Assembly: GCF_003837865.1 (NCBI RefSeq) | Contig: NZ_RQIS01000027.1 | Span: 1 to 46,822 of the forward strand | DNA: 46,822 bases | Source: Paraburkholderia dinghuensis | Lineage (GTDB): Bacteria; Pseudomonadota; Gammaproteobacteria; Burkholderiales; Burkholderiaceae | Reading direction: 5' to 3' | Shown: piece by piece, positions 1 through 8,076 of the stretch | How positions within the stretch are numbered: the first letter of the stretch is position 1 | Layout: the number at the start of each line of letters is the position of its first letter | Translations under genes and position numbers: made by a program | Notes under the pieces: generated by a model | The model's database searches: none | What the model saw: the letters and a program-made list of their open reading frames with translations, nothing else | Told to the model about the DNA's origin: nothing

Positions 1-120
1 TTCGGCTTCCGCGCACAGCGCCTGGTAGGCGTCCATGCCGGACACCGTGGCACTCGCTACGATCTGTGCGGACGGCGCGAAAACGCGGCGCTCCTGAAGT
101 ACCGATTCAATCGCTGACAT
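1..120 (-). CDS. acs: Acetyl-CoA synthetase, N-terminal fragment (runs off the window)
   Basis: The first 40 codons are visible on the minus strand, starting with ATG at 120. The start MSAIESVLQERRVF followed by SGMDAYQAL is the N-terminal pattern I recognise for betaproteobacterial acetyl-CoA synthetase, the enzyme that turns acetate, ATP and CoA into acetyl-CoA. An AAGGGG Shine-Dalgarno lies about 8 nt before the ATG. No catalytic region is inside the window, so the call rests on the N-terminus only. Confidence 0.8.
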   Translation of the reverse strand, partial: MSAIESVLQERRVFAPSAQIVASATVSGMDAYQALCAEAE

Positions 121-435
121 CGACAACCCCTTCGTCAAGATAAGACGTCAAACTCATCGACACACGCAGCATCTCCGATGCCCGCGTGCGCCGTCTCCGA
201 ATGCCGCCCCGCCTTTTGAGCGGTTGCGACGATTATTGTTACTGCTTTATCCCTGCTTTTCGTGCTGCTACTTTCAGACGTGCACTGCGGCGCTGCAGCA
301 AAACCGCGTGCGCAATATTGCTCTCCGTCCGTGCGGACTAGCGTAAGCGTACCAACTTACCTGCCACTTACGTGCGACGCGCGCAGCTTTACCCACACGC
401 CTTTCAGGTGACGTTCAGGTAAGCGGGCATTTAGA
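121..435. other. Intergenic region between divergent acs and the EamA gene
   Basis: This 315-base stretch separates two divergently transcribed genes and should hold both promoters. It is more AT-rich in the middle (around 228-265) than the flanking genes. I found no convincing -35/-10 pair, operator or small gene in it. Confidence 0.5.
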
Positions 436-1362
436 ATGCTAGCTGAAAACTTTGCGCGCCCGGACTCCAGCTTGAACCGATATTCCATTTTCCTCGTCGC
501 TGCGATGCTCCTCGTGGGCAGCAATGTCGGCATCGGCAAGTCAATCGTCGCCTTCATCCCCGTTCCACTCTTTGCGCTCCTGCGTTTCGTGATCGCTCTC
601 GCAGTGCTCGGGCCGCTGTTGCGCGTCGCGAAGATGCGGCTCGTGACGCGCGGCGAGTGGATCAATCTCTTCCTCCAGGCGCTCTTCGGTACATTCGGGT
701 TTACGCTGCTCATGCTTGGCGGCGTGCATCGCACGAGCGCCGTCGCTGCGGGTGTCATCACGAGTACCATCCCCGCGGTCGTTGCCCTCTTCTCGTGGAT
801 ATTCCTGCGTGAACGGCCCGACGCTCGCGCGCTCGCGTCAATCGCGCTCGCCATCGCGGGCATCGCCGTCATCAATCTCGCGCACACCGACGACGGCGGT
901 TCGCCGCAATCGCTGACCGGCAATCTCATGGTGCTCGGCGCCGTATGCTGCGAGTCGCTCTACGTGATCCTTTCGCGCCGCCTCACGCAGACGCTCGCGC
1001 CCATCGACATCTGCGCATACACGCACCTGTTCGGCTTCCTGCTGATGCTGCCGGTGGGTCTGCCTTTTGCACTGTCGTTCGATTATGCGTCCGTGCCCGG
1101 CGGCATCTGGGGGCTCTCGCTCTGGTACGGACTCGCCGCGAGCGTGTTCTCGTTCTGGCTCTGGATGAAGGGAATCCGGCACGTTCCGGGCAGTGTCGCC
1201 GGCGTATTCACGGCCGTCCTGCCCGTAGCCGCGGCGGTCTACGGGATCGTGTTGCTCGGCGAGCGGCCCACACCCGCGCACGGCATCGCGCTGGCCTGCG
1301 TGATTACCGGCATCGCGCTCGCCAGCCTGAAGACAAAACCGGTGCCGCCCGTCGCATCCTGA
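436..1362 (+). CDS. EamA/DMT-family transporter
   Basis: This 308-residue, very hydrophobic protein has about ten predicted membrane segments arranged as two repeats. That is the architecture of the drug/metabolite transporter superfamily (EamA, RhaT/YdcZ-like). Family signs include an ALLRF segment near residue 47 and a proline-containing helix (ITSTIPAVVALFSWIFLRER) ending the first repeat; the matching GERPTPAHGIA element is in the second. It probably exports a small metabolite or amino acid across the inner membrane; the substrate cannot be read from sequence. The ATG at 436 has only a weak ribosome site. It is transcribed away from acs and appears to be a single-gene unit. Confidence 0.85.
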   Translation: MLAENFARPDSSLNRYSIFLVAAMLLVGSNVGIGKSIVAFIPVPLFALLRFVIALAVLGPLLRVAKMRLVTRGEWINLFLQALFGTFGFTLLMLGGVHRTSAVAAGVITSTIPAVVALFSWIFLRERPDARALASIALAIAGIAVINLAHTDDGGSPQSLTGNLMVLGAVCCESLYVILSRRLTQTLAPIDICAYTHLFGFLLMLPVGLPFALSFDYASVPGGIWGLSLWYGLAASVFSFWLWMKGIRHVPGSVAGVFTAVLPVAAAVYGIVLLGERPTPAHGIALACVITGIALASLKTKPVPPVAS

Positions 1363-1394
1363 CTTGCATTGCGGCGCGGTGATGGATGATGCGC

Positions 1395-1417
1395 GCGCCG
1401 GGTCTGGCCCCCGGCGC
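1395..1417 (+). terminator. GC-rich hairpin after the EamA gene
   Basis: Arms GCGCCGGG (1395-1402) and CCCGGCGC (1410-1417) pair perfectly around a 7-base loop, about 30 bases after the EamA stop. There is no T-run, so it may be a factor-assisted terminator or only a chance GC-rich stem. Confidence 0.3.
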
Positions 1418-1638
1418 ACGATGCAGCCCGTGGCGCTCGCCGCGCGGCAACCACCAACCCTTCACACCTGGGCCGAACCTGCCCCGCCGCTGTTACGGCG
1501 AGGCCATCCGCCGACACTGTACAATTACGCCCGCCCGGTCCAGGCGGCGCGCACCCGCCGGCGGCGCACCCGTTGCGTTGCCGGATGCGGAAGGCGCGGC
1601 GCTTGAACCCCGCCCGATTTTCGCCATCGCAATTGCCT

Positions 1639-2262
1639 ATGTCCGCCGCACGCCCTTCGCCGTCCAGAGCACCAGAGCCACGCCGCACCCCGCGCGCCAG
1701 CCGTCTGCTGCCGCGCGTGATCTTCATGAGCCGCTGGCTGCAGGTGCCGCTGTATCTTGGCTTGATCGTCGCGCAGGCCGTCTACTGTGTGCTCTTCCTG
1801 AAGGAAGTCTGGCACCTCGTCAGCCATTCGACGACGCTCGACGAAACGAGCATCATGCTCGCCGTTCTCGGCCTGATCGACGTGGTGATGATCTCGAATC
1901 TGCTCATCATGGTGATCGTCGGCGGCTACGAGACCTTCGTCTCGCGCATGGGCCTCGAAGGCCACCCCGACGAGCCCGAATGGCTCGATCACGTGAACGC
2001 CGGCGTGCTGAAGGTGAAGCTCGCGATGGCGCTCATCAGCATTTCGTCGATTCATCTGCTGAAGACCTTCATCAATCCTGATGCGGTCTCCGCGCACACC
2101 GTGATGTGGCAGGTGATCATCCATGGTGCGTTCCTCGTCTCCGCGCTGATCATGGCGTGGATCGACCGTCTCACGACGCATACGCATCCCGAGCATTACC
2201 AGGAATTCGCCGCGCGCCATCCGGTACCGGCTGACTCCGTTGTCGCCGAAGCCGTCGAATAA
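1639..2262 (+). CDS. UPF0114 (YqhA-like) membrane protein
   Basis: The protein is 207 residues if it starts at ATG 1639 (MSAARPSP). The open frame runs upstream to 1573, but that part is Arg/Pro-rich and looks non-coding. After a basic N-terminus there are about four membrane segments. The stretches SRWLQVPLYLGLI, VVMISNLLIMVIVGGYETFVS and LKVKLAMALISISSIHLLKTF are hallmarks of the UPF0114/TIGR00645 family, whose function is unknown. It lies 51 bases before the fumarase gene on the same strand and could be co-transcribed with it. Confidence 0.85.
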   Translation: MSAARPSPSRAPEPRRTPRASRLLPRVIFMSRWLQVPLYLGLIVAQAVYCVLFLKEVWHLVSHSTTLDETSIMLAVLGLIDVVMISNLLIMVIVGGYETFVSRMGLEGHPDEPEWLDHVNAGVLKVKLAMALISISSIHLLKTFINPDAVSAHTVMWQVIIHGAFLVSALIMAWIDRLTTHTHPEHYQEFAARHPVPADSVVAEAVE

Positions 2263-2313
2263 GGCGGCACTCAAAACAAGATTCACGACATTTCGTCCCC
2301 ACTGAAGCTAGCC

Positions 2314-3837
2314 ATGACCGTCATCAAACAGGAAGACCTGATCCAGAGCATCGCGGATTCGCTGCAGTACATCAGCTACTACCATCCGCAGGACTACATC
2401 GAAGCACTCGGCCGCGCCTACGAGCTTGAAGAAAGCCCCGCCGCGAAAGATGCGATCGCGCAGATCCTCACGAACAGCCGCATGTGCGCCGAAGGTAAGC
2501 GCCCGATTTGCCAGGACACCGGCATCGTCACGATCTTCGTGAAGGTCGGCATGGACGTGCGGTGGGATGGCGCGACGATGAGCCTGACCGACATGATCAA
2601 CGAAGGCGTGCGCCGCGGTTATCTGAACCCGGACAACGTGCTGCGCGCATCGATCGTGAATCCGCCCGAAGGCGCCCGCAAGAACACGAAGGACAATACG
2701 CCGGCCGTGATCCACTACGAGATCGTGCCGGGCGACAAGGTCGACGTGCAAGTCGCGGCCAAGGGCGGCGGCTCGGAGAACAAATCGAAGTTCGTGATGC
2801 TGAACCCGTCCGACTCGATCGTCGACTGGATCCTCAAGACCGTCCCGACGATGGGTGCCGGCTGGTGCCCGCCGGGCATGCTCGGCATCGGTATCGGCGG
2901 CACCGCTGAGAAGGCGATGCTGATGGCGAAGGAATCGCTGATGGAGCCGATCGACATTCAGGAGATCATCAAGCGCGGCCCGAAGGATTGGATCGAAGAA
3001 CTGCGTGTCGAACTGCACGAGAAGGTCAACGCGCTCGGCATCGGCGCGCAAGGCCTCGGCGGCCTCGCCACCGTGCTCGACGTCAAGATCATGGCCGCGC
3101 CGACGCACGCCGCGTCGAAGCCCGTCGCGATGATCCCGAACTGCGCGGCCACGCGCCACGCGCACTTCGTGCTCGACGGCTCGGGTCCCGCGAAGCTCGA
3201 AGCACCCTCGCTCGACGCCTGGCCGAAGGTCAACTGGGAGCCGAATACGGAAACGAGCAAGCGCGTCGACCTGAACACGCTCACGCCGGAAGAAGTCGCT
3301 TCGTGGAAGCCGGGCCAGACGCTCCTGCTCTCGGGCAAGATGCTCACGGGTCGCGACGCCGCACACAAGCGCATCGCCGACATGCTCGCGAAGGGCGAGA
3401 AACTGCCCGTCGACTTCAAGAACCGCGTGATCTATTACGTCGGCCCGGTCGATCCGGTTCGCGACGAAGTGGTCGGCCCGGCCGGCCCCACCACCGCCAC
3501 GCGCATGGACAAGTTCACCGAGACAATGCTTGCGCAGACGGGCCTCATTTCGATGGTCGGCAAGGCTGAGCGCGGACCGGTCGCGATCGAGGCGATCAAG
3601 AAGCACAAGGCTGCTTACCTGATGGCTGTCGGCGGTGCAGCGTACCTCGTGTCGAAGGCGATCCGCGGCTCGAAGGTCCTCGCATTCGAAGACCTCGGCA
3701 TGGAAGCCATCTATGAGTTCGACGTGCAGGATATGCCGGTGACGGTCGCGGTCGATTCGTCGGGCACCTCGGTCCACCAGACCGGCCCGAAGGAATGGCA
3801 GGCGAAGATCGGCAAGATTCCGGTCGCAACGGTTTGA
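2314..3837 (+). CDS. fumA: Class I (iron-sulfur) fumarate hydratase
   Basis: A 507-residue protein with the fused alpha (about 1-290) and beta (about 310-505) domains of the class I fumarase family. It interconverts fumarate and malate in the TCA cycle with an oxygen-sensitive 4Fe-4S cluster. Likely cluster cysteines are C66 (KRPICQDTG), C185 (AGWCPPGMLGIGIGG) and C277 (PNCAATRHAHF). The beta domain has the GPTTATRMD active-site motif. It has its own downstream terminator. A tartrate dehydratase is the nearest alternative, but the single-chain length and motifs favour fumarase. Confidence 0.93.
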   Translation: MTVIKQEDLIQSIADSLQYISYYHPQDYIEALGRAYELEESPAAKDAIAQILTNSRMCAEGKRPICQDTGIVTIFVKVGMDVRWDGATMSLTDMINEGVRRGYLNPDNVLRASIVNPPEGARKNTKDNTPAVIHYEIVPGDKVDVQVAAKGGGSENKSKFVMLNPSDSIVDWILKTVPTMGAGWCPPGMLGIGIGGTAEKAMLMAKESLMEPIDIQEIIKRGPKDWIEELRVELHEKVNALGIGAQGLGGLATVLDVKIMAAPTHAASKPVAMIPNCAATRHAHFVLDGSGPAKLEAPSLDAWPKVNWEPNTETSKRVDLNTLTPEEVASWKPGQTLLLSGKMLTGRDAAHKRIADMLAKGEKLPVDFKNRVIYYVGPVDPVRDEVVGPAGPTTATRMDKFTETMLAQTGLISMVGKAERGPVAIEAIKKHKAAYLMAVGGAAYLVSKAIRGSKVLAFEDLGMEAIYEFDVQDMPVTVAVDSSGTSVHQTGPKEWQAKIGKIPVATV

Positions 3838-3886
3838 TGCGCGACTCAAGCCTGCTGGCCGGTTCACGCCAGCGACGCTGATACAC

Positions 3887-3917
3887 AAAACCGGGGCCCT
3901 GTGCCCCGGTTTTTTTA
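3887..3917 (+). terminator. Rho-independent terminator of the fumarase gene
   Basis: An 11-bp stem, AAAACCGGGGC paired with GCCCCGGTTTT around CCTGT, is followed by a run of seven T. It sits about 50 bases after the fumarase stop. Confidence 0.92.
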
Positions 3918-4051
3918 TGCGCCGCAACACGGCTCGAGGCTGGGTATCCGTCGCAAGGACCTGCTTTGAGTCCTCGGTCCGCCTTGGCTTTTGCCGGCAC
4001 AGCGCTTATTGTTGAAAACCAGAGTCCGCCCCACACACCAAGGAAAAGATC

Positions 4052-4531
4052 ATGCAAGGCGACAAGAAGGTGATCGAATATCTGAATGCGCAGCTCAAGA
4101 ACGAGCTGACCGCCATCAATCAGTATTTCCTGCACGCGCGCATGTATGACCACTGGGGCCTCGGCAAGCTCGGCAAACACGAATACGACGAATCGATCGG
4201 CGAAATGAAGCACGCCGACATGCTGATCGAACGCATCTTCATGCTCGACGGCCTGCCGAATCTGCAGGACCTGCACAAGCTGCTGATCGGCGAGGAGACG
4301 AAGGAAATCCTCGAATGCGACCTGAAGCTCGAACGGATTTCCCAGGGCACCTGCAAGGAAGCGATCGTCTATTGCGAGTCCGTGCGCGACTTCGTCTCGC
4401 GCGAAATCTTCGAAACGATCCTCGACGACACCGAAGAGCACATCGACTGGCTCGAAACGCAGCTTGATCTCATCGACAAGGTCGGCATCCAGAACTATCA
4501 GCAGTCGGGCATGGGTTCGGTAGAATCCTGA
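4052..4531 (+). CDS. bfr: Bacterioferritin
   Basis: A 159-residue protein of the usual bacterioferritin length. These proteins form 24-subunit heme-containing shells that oxidise and store iron. The heme-ligand methionine is present as M52 (EMKHAD). Ferroxidase ligands E18, E51, H54, E94 and H130 match the E. coli positions. Position 127 is Thr where E. coli has Glu; the local stretch is DDTEEHIDWLE. The start ATG follows AAGGAAAAG with good spacing. The partner ferredoxin gene bfd lies 1.15 kb downstream, beyond murI. No Fur-like dyad was seen before bfr itself. Confidence 0.96.
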   Translation: MQGDKKVIEYLNAQLKNELTAINQYFLHARMYDHWGLGKLGKHEYDESIGEMKHADMLIERIFMLDGLPNLQDLHKLLIGEETKEILECDLKLERISQGTCKEAIVYCESVRDFVSREIFETILDDTEEHIDWLETQLDLIDKVGIQNYQQSGMGSVES

Positions 4532-4571
4532 TCGCTGTCTTGCTGCTACGACGCATGCGCCCATCGGGCGA

Positions 4572-5456
4572 ATGCGTCCCTACTATCCTGCCCGGACTAT
4601 CTTGAACGTCTCGCCCCTCTGCGGCGCCGCGCCCGTTGGTATCTTCGACTCCGGCCTCGGCGGCCTTTCCGTGCTGCGCGCGGTGCGCGCGCTCCTGCCC
4701 GCCGAACGTCTCGTCTATGTCGCCGACTCGCGCTACGCGCCTTACGGGCAGCGCGACGACGACTTCATCGCCGACCGCACGCTCGCCATCGGCGAATGGC
4801 TCGTGGCGCAGGGCGCCAAGGCACTCGTGGTGGCCTGCAACACGGCCACCGCGCAATCCATCGAATTCGTGCGCGAGCGGCTGCCTATCCCGCTCGTCGG
4901 CGTGGAGCCCGGCATCAAACCCGCCGCGCTGCAGTCGAAAACGCGCGTGGCGGGCGTGCTCGCCACCCAGGTCACGCTGCGCAGCGCGCGCTTTCAGGCT
5001 CTCGTCGAACGCCATGCGGCTGATCTGCGCGTGCTCTGCCAGCCCGGCCACGGGCTAGTGGAAGCCGTGGAGCGCTGCGACACAGGCTCTCCTGAACTGC
5101 TCGCGCTGCTGCGCGGCTATCTCGCGCCGATGCTGGACGCCGGCGCCGATACGCTGGTGCTCGGCTGCACGCACTATCCGTTTCTGGATACGGCGATCCG
5201 CTCGATCGTCGGTGAGCGCATGACGCTGGTCGACACCAGTGTCGCCATCGCACGGCAGCTCGAACGCGTGCTGGGCCAGCACGGCCTGCTCGCCGACACA
5301 GCCGGTGACGCGCAATCGAGTGCACGCTTTTGCTCGACGAGCGATGGCGCCCACCTGCGCATGCTGGCCGCGGCGCTGCTCGGCATCGACGCGCAGGTCG
5401 AATCCGTGCGGATTCCGTCACGGCGCACGCTCGAACTGGAAACCGACGCGGTCTGA
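4572..5456 (+). CDS. murI: Glutamate racemase
   Basis: A protein of up to 294 residues that converts L- to D-glutamate for peptidoglycan. The family motifs GIFDSGLGGLSVLRAV, VADSRYAPYG, the first catalytic cysteine in VVACNTATAQS and the second in LGCTHYPF are all intact. The N-terminus is uncertain: ATG 4572 and the in-frame TTG 4602 both lack a good ribosome site, and the conserved fold begins only at about residue 20. It lies 40 bases after bfr and may be read through from it. Confidence 0.95.
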   Translation: MRPYYPARTILNVSPLCGAAPVGIFDSGLGGLSVLRAVRALLPAERLVYVADSRYAPYGQRDDDFIADRTLAIGEWLVAQGAKALVVACNTATAQSIEFVRERLPIPLVGVEPGIKPAALQSKTRVAGVLATQVTLRSARFQALVERHAADLRVLCQPGHGLVEAVERCDTGSPELLALLRGYLAPMLDAGADTLVLGCTHYPFLDTAIRSIVGERMTLVDTSVAIARQLERVLGQHGLLADTAGDAQSSARFCSTSDGAHLRMLAAALLGIDAQVESVRIPSRRTLELETDAV

Positions 5457-5613
5457 GGTCGCACCCTCGTCGCGGCACCCGTCTGGCAAGTCGAGCCCGT
5501 CTGGCTGCCGATCCCCCTTCTGCCCCCCGTTTCGCGTCTTTCCCGCGAGCCTGGCCTGCGGCGAAAATCCCTGCTAAGTGTCCGGTTTTGTTACAAAAAT
5601 TCCATTAAAGCAC

Positions 5614-5652
5614 TTGCCACGCGCGCCGAAGATAATGATAATAATTCCCATT
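5614..5652 (+). promoter_or_regulatory. bfd promoter overlapped by a Fur box
   Basis: A TTGCCA -35 (5614-5619), 17-bp spacer and GATAAT -10 (5637-5642) lie before bfd. The -10 is buried in a Fur-like site. Bases 5631-5649 match 16 of 19 positions of GATAATGATAATCATTATC, and 5634-5652 form the dyad AATGATAATAATTCCCATT. Iron-loaded Fur would block the -10, so bfd should be induced when iron is scarce. Confidence 0.85.
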
Positions 5653-5678
5653 ACTGCTCTCTGTTGCGCTCCATCATC

Positions 5679-5930
5679 ATGATTGTCTGCGTGTGCAAGT
5701 CCGTCTCCGACCGGACGATCCGAGCTTCCATCGCGGAAGGCACGGATTCATTCGATGAACTGCAGTTCGAACTCGGCGTTGCGACCTGCTGCGGCAAATG
5801 CGAAGAATCGGTTCGCGACGTGATGGCTCAGAGCGGTGTCTGCGCGGGCAGTTGTGGTGTCGCCCACGCGCATCCCGTGGCCGCACCCGCCGCCGCGCCC
5901 GTCATGTTCTACGAGCTCAAGGCCGCCTGA
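5679..5930 (+). CDS. bfd: Bacterioferritin-associated ferredoxin
   Basis: An 83-residue protein of the Bfd-type 2Fe-2S family, which donates electrons to bacterioferritin to release stored iron. Cluster cysteines C4, C6, C38 and C41 match the E. coli Bfd positions. After the ~55-residue fold there is an Ala/Pro/His-rich tail with extra Cys residues. ATG 5679 (MIVCVCKSVS) is preferred over the upstream in-frame TTG at 5664, because the family begins immediately before the first Cys. It is under a clear Fur-type promoter. Confidence 0.93.
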   Translation: MIVCVCKSVSDRTIRASIAEGTDSFDELQFELGVATCCGKCEESVRDVMAQSGVCAGSCGVAHAHPVAAPAAAPVMFYELKAA

Positions 5931-6016
5931 ACATCCCGGCGCGCCCCGTTCGCGCCGACAGCAAGCCAGTTTCACGACGAGCCAGCGACCGCTCACCCCT
6001 CTACCAGGAGATCGGG

Positions 6017-6079
6017 ATGGAATTGCTGGCCGGATTCGTGACGACTGTGTGCATCGCGCTGTGGATTTTCCGCGAATGA
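6017..6079 (+). CDS. Possible 20-residue membrane micro-protein downstream of bfd
   Basis: The short frame MELLAGFVTTVCIALWIFRE is preceded by AGGAG with 8-nt spacing, as good a ribosome site as any in the window. The product would be one short hydrophobic helix with charged ends. It lies 86 bases after bfd on the same strand and would share the Fur-controlled transcript. I do not recognise a family. It could be a chance frame; conservation of codons across relatives would decide. Confidence 0.4.
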   Translation: MELLAGFVTTVCIALWIFRE

Positions 6080-6922
6080 CGCAGTCAGACACTGCGTTAA
6101 TCATCTATCACGCACTGCTTACGATTGGTGCCGTCGTTACCGCATCTTGCCAGGCGCGTTTCATTGCCACATCTTCGGCCTCTTCGTCGCGACCGCCATG
6201 GCGCAAAGCCTGCGCGCTTGCTTCGTAATCGACGGGCGCCACCGCACGCGCACTAAAGCGCAGCCTCACGATGACCTGATGAACGACATCAACGTGTGCT
6301 CGGGCTCGACATAACGTTCGCTATCCTGATCATTTTCTGATAACGATCACCACAACCTGTCGAACCGTGAAGATCGGCCTGCTACACGCAAGCAGCCAGA
6401 TGGAAGAAGCGCAGCCACGCCGATCAATGTATTGACCACCACGCAAGCCCCGGACCGCACGGTGGCGTCCGGGCAAGTGGCACAACCGATATCGGTCGCC
6501 CGGAGCGCCCCGCCTTGCAAAACCGGGTTCCCACCGATCCCGTGCCCACTTACGGAAGTACGGAACTCCCAGGCCACTGCCGCACATTTCGCGCCCTTGG
6601 CCTGTACAAAGTAAAAGGCCCTCATCGTCAGATGAAGGCCTTTTTTCGAGCGCACGCGGCGCATTCGGGCGGTCTCGACGCTCACCGTCGGCCAGTTCGC
6701 GTCAACACATGCGACATACCGTGGGCAACACGGATAGCGCTATCAGCCCTGAAGGCTCGCTATCATAGCGGCCATCAATTCCCGCACAAGACCGGTCTTG
6801 GCGAGAGGGATTTCAATATATTCCTCCCGCGGCGCGCATTCAAGACATTGCCCATTGAAAGTAACGATTGCCGGCGACGCTTAAATGCCAAAAGGCATAA
6901 GCCGCACCTGCCCTGCACTTCC
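6080..6922. other. 843-base gap without a recognisable protein gene
   Basis: Frames here are short or Arg-rich and match nothing I recognise. The one clear element is a strong intrinsic terminator at 6613-6646 with no gene directly before it. The 60-codon plus-strand frame ending at 6614 lacks a ribosome site. A small RNA ending at the terminator is possible. A weak hairpin ATGCC-AAAA-GGCAT near 6887-6900 may end the LysR transcript from the other strand. Confidence 0.5.
6613..6646 (+). terminator. Orphan intrinsic terminator
   Basis: The arms AAAAGGCC and GGCCTTTT extend inward through CATC/GATG around a GTCA loop, followed by six T on the plus strand. The A-run on the other side could make it work in both directions. 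No protein gene ends nearby. Confidence 0.85.
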
Positions 6923-7954
6923 TCATGCCGTTTCGATGTTGCGCCGGGACTTCGCATGCAGCGCTGGTGTGTCCGCCGGCGTCTCGCGATCGCGTTCGAG
7001 CAGCGGCGCGATGTCGCTGCGCAGCGGACACTCCTGCTGCAGGTTCTGGTCGGCATCGAGCACTTCGACGAGATAATCGACGAACGCGCGCACCGCCGGC
7101 ACCATGCCCTGCCGCGACAGAAACACCGCGTAAAGCTGCGGCACCGGCAGCGTCCAGCCCGGCATCACAGGCGAAAGCTTGCCCGAACGCAGCGCGGCGC
7201 CATACATCATCTCGGGCATCGCCGCGATGCCGAGGCCCGCGAGTGCGGCTTCGCGAATTGTCGTGAGATCGGCCGAGATGAGGCGTGGTTCGTGTTCGTG
7301 CGAATGGCGCGTGCCGTCCGGCGCGATCAGTTGATAGACGTGGCGGCCGTCGCTCGTCGGTGTGTCGAGCGTTTCGAAACGTGCGAGGTCGTCGGGCGTG
7401 AGTGGCGGCGCGTTCTGCGCGAGCAGGCTCGGCGCGCCCACGAGCATCTGCTCCGTACGCCACAGCGGACGCACCACGATGTTCGCATTCTGCGGCGGAT
7501 CCGAGCGCACGCGCAGCGCGATATCCACTGAATCCTCGAAGAGGTCGATGACGCGGTTCGTCACGCGCATCACGACTCGCACCTCGGGGTAGCGATGCAT
7601 GAACTCGGGAATGATCTGCGAAAAGATGGTCTGCGAAAGCGTGACCGGCACGCTCACTCGCACCGTGCCACGCGGCGACGAGCGCAACGACTGGACGACG
7701 TTCACGGCGGCCTGCGCTTCGGCGAGCATGGCGCGGCAATGCTGATAGAACAGATCGCCGGCTTCAGTGAGCGCCAGCTTGCGCGTCGAGCGCTGCAGCA
7801 GGCGCACGCCGAGCGATGCTTCAAGCTCGCTCACCCGCCTCGACAGACGAGACTTCGAAATGCCGAGCACGCGTTCGGCCGCCGAAAAACCGCCGTGCTC
7901 GACGACCTGCGAGAAGTACATCAGGTCGTTCAGATTATGCGAGTCGATCTTCAT
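6923..7954 (-). CDS. LysR-family transcriptional regulator
   Basis: A 343-residue protein from ATG 7954. It has an N-terminal winged helix-turn-helix (about 8-66; FSAAERVLGISKSRLSRRVSELE) and a substrate-binding domain (about 95-300), the layout of LysR-type regulators. The frame extends to a TTG at 7978, but LysR proteins normally begin just before the LNDLMYF helix and ATG 7954 has GGAAC upstream. A C-terminal extension of about 40 residues follows the sensor domain. It is divergent from the pirin gene across about 120 bases, so it most likely controls pirin and itself. The ligand is unknown. Confidence 0.92.
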   Translation of the reverse strand: MKIDSHNLNDLMYFSQVVEHGGFSAAERVLGISKSRLSRRVSELEASLGVRLLQRSTRKLALTEAGDLFYQHCRAMLAEAQAAVNVVQSLRSSPRGTVRVSVPVTLSQTIFSQIIPEFMHRYPEVRVVMRVTNRVIDLFEDSVDIALRVRSDPPQNANIVVRPLWRTEQMLVGAPSLLAQNAPPLTPDDLARFETLDTPTSDGRHVYQLIAPDGTRHSHEHEPRLISADLTTIREAALAGLGIAAMPEMMYGAALRSGKLSPVMPGWTLPVPQLYAVFLSRQGMVPAVRAFVDYLVEVLDADQNLQQECPLRSDIAPLLERDRETPADTPALHAKSRRNIETA

Positions 7955-8076
7955 CTGGTCGTTCCACCGGTGGGACAATCCATTGCGTCTGGGCCATAAA
8001 ACCTGGCAAATCGGCTACCTATAATAGCGGTTTGTTTCGTATTTAACGCAATTCCCCCTGTTCGGAGGTGATATCC

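Noticed and set aside
1440..1540. Possible riboswitch or tRNA-like element in the GC-rich gap before the UPF0114 gene
   Set aside because: Several short stems can be drawn, but no conserved riboswitch core or tRNA arms are present.
2308..3930. 540-codon minus-strand open frame opposite the fumarase gene
   Set aside because: It is antisense to a clear fumarase with intact motifs, and its translation is Arg/His/Asp-rich without any recognisable fold. High GC makes such shadow frames common.
6432..6614. 60-codon plus-strand frame ending at the orphan terminator
   Set aside because: It needs a TTG start without a ribosome site and has no family match. A non-coding transcript is at least as likely.
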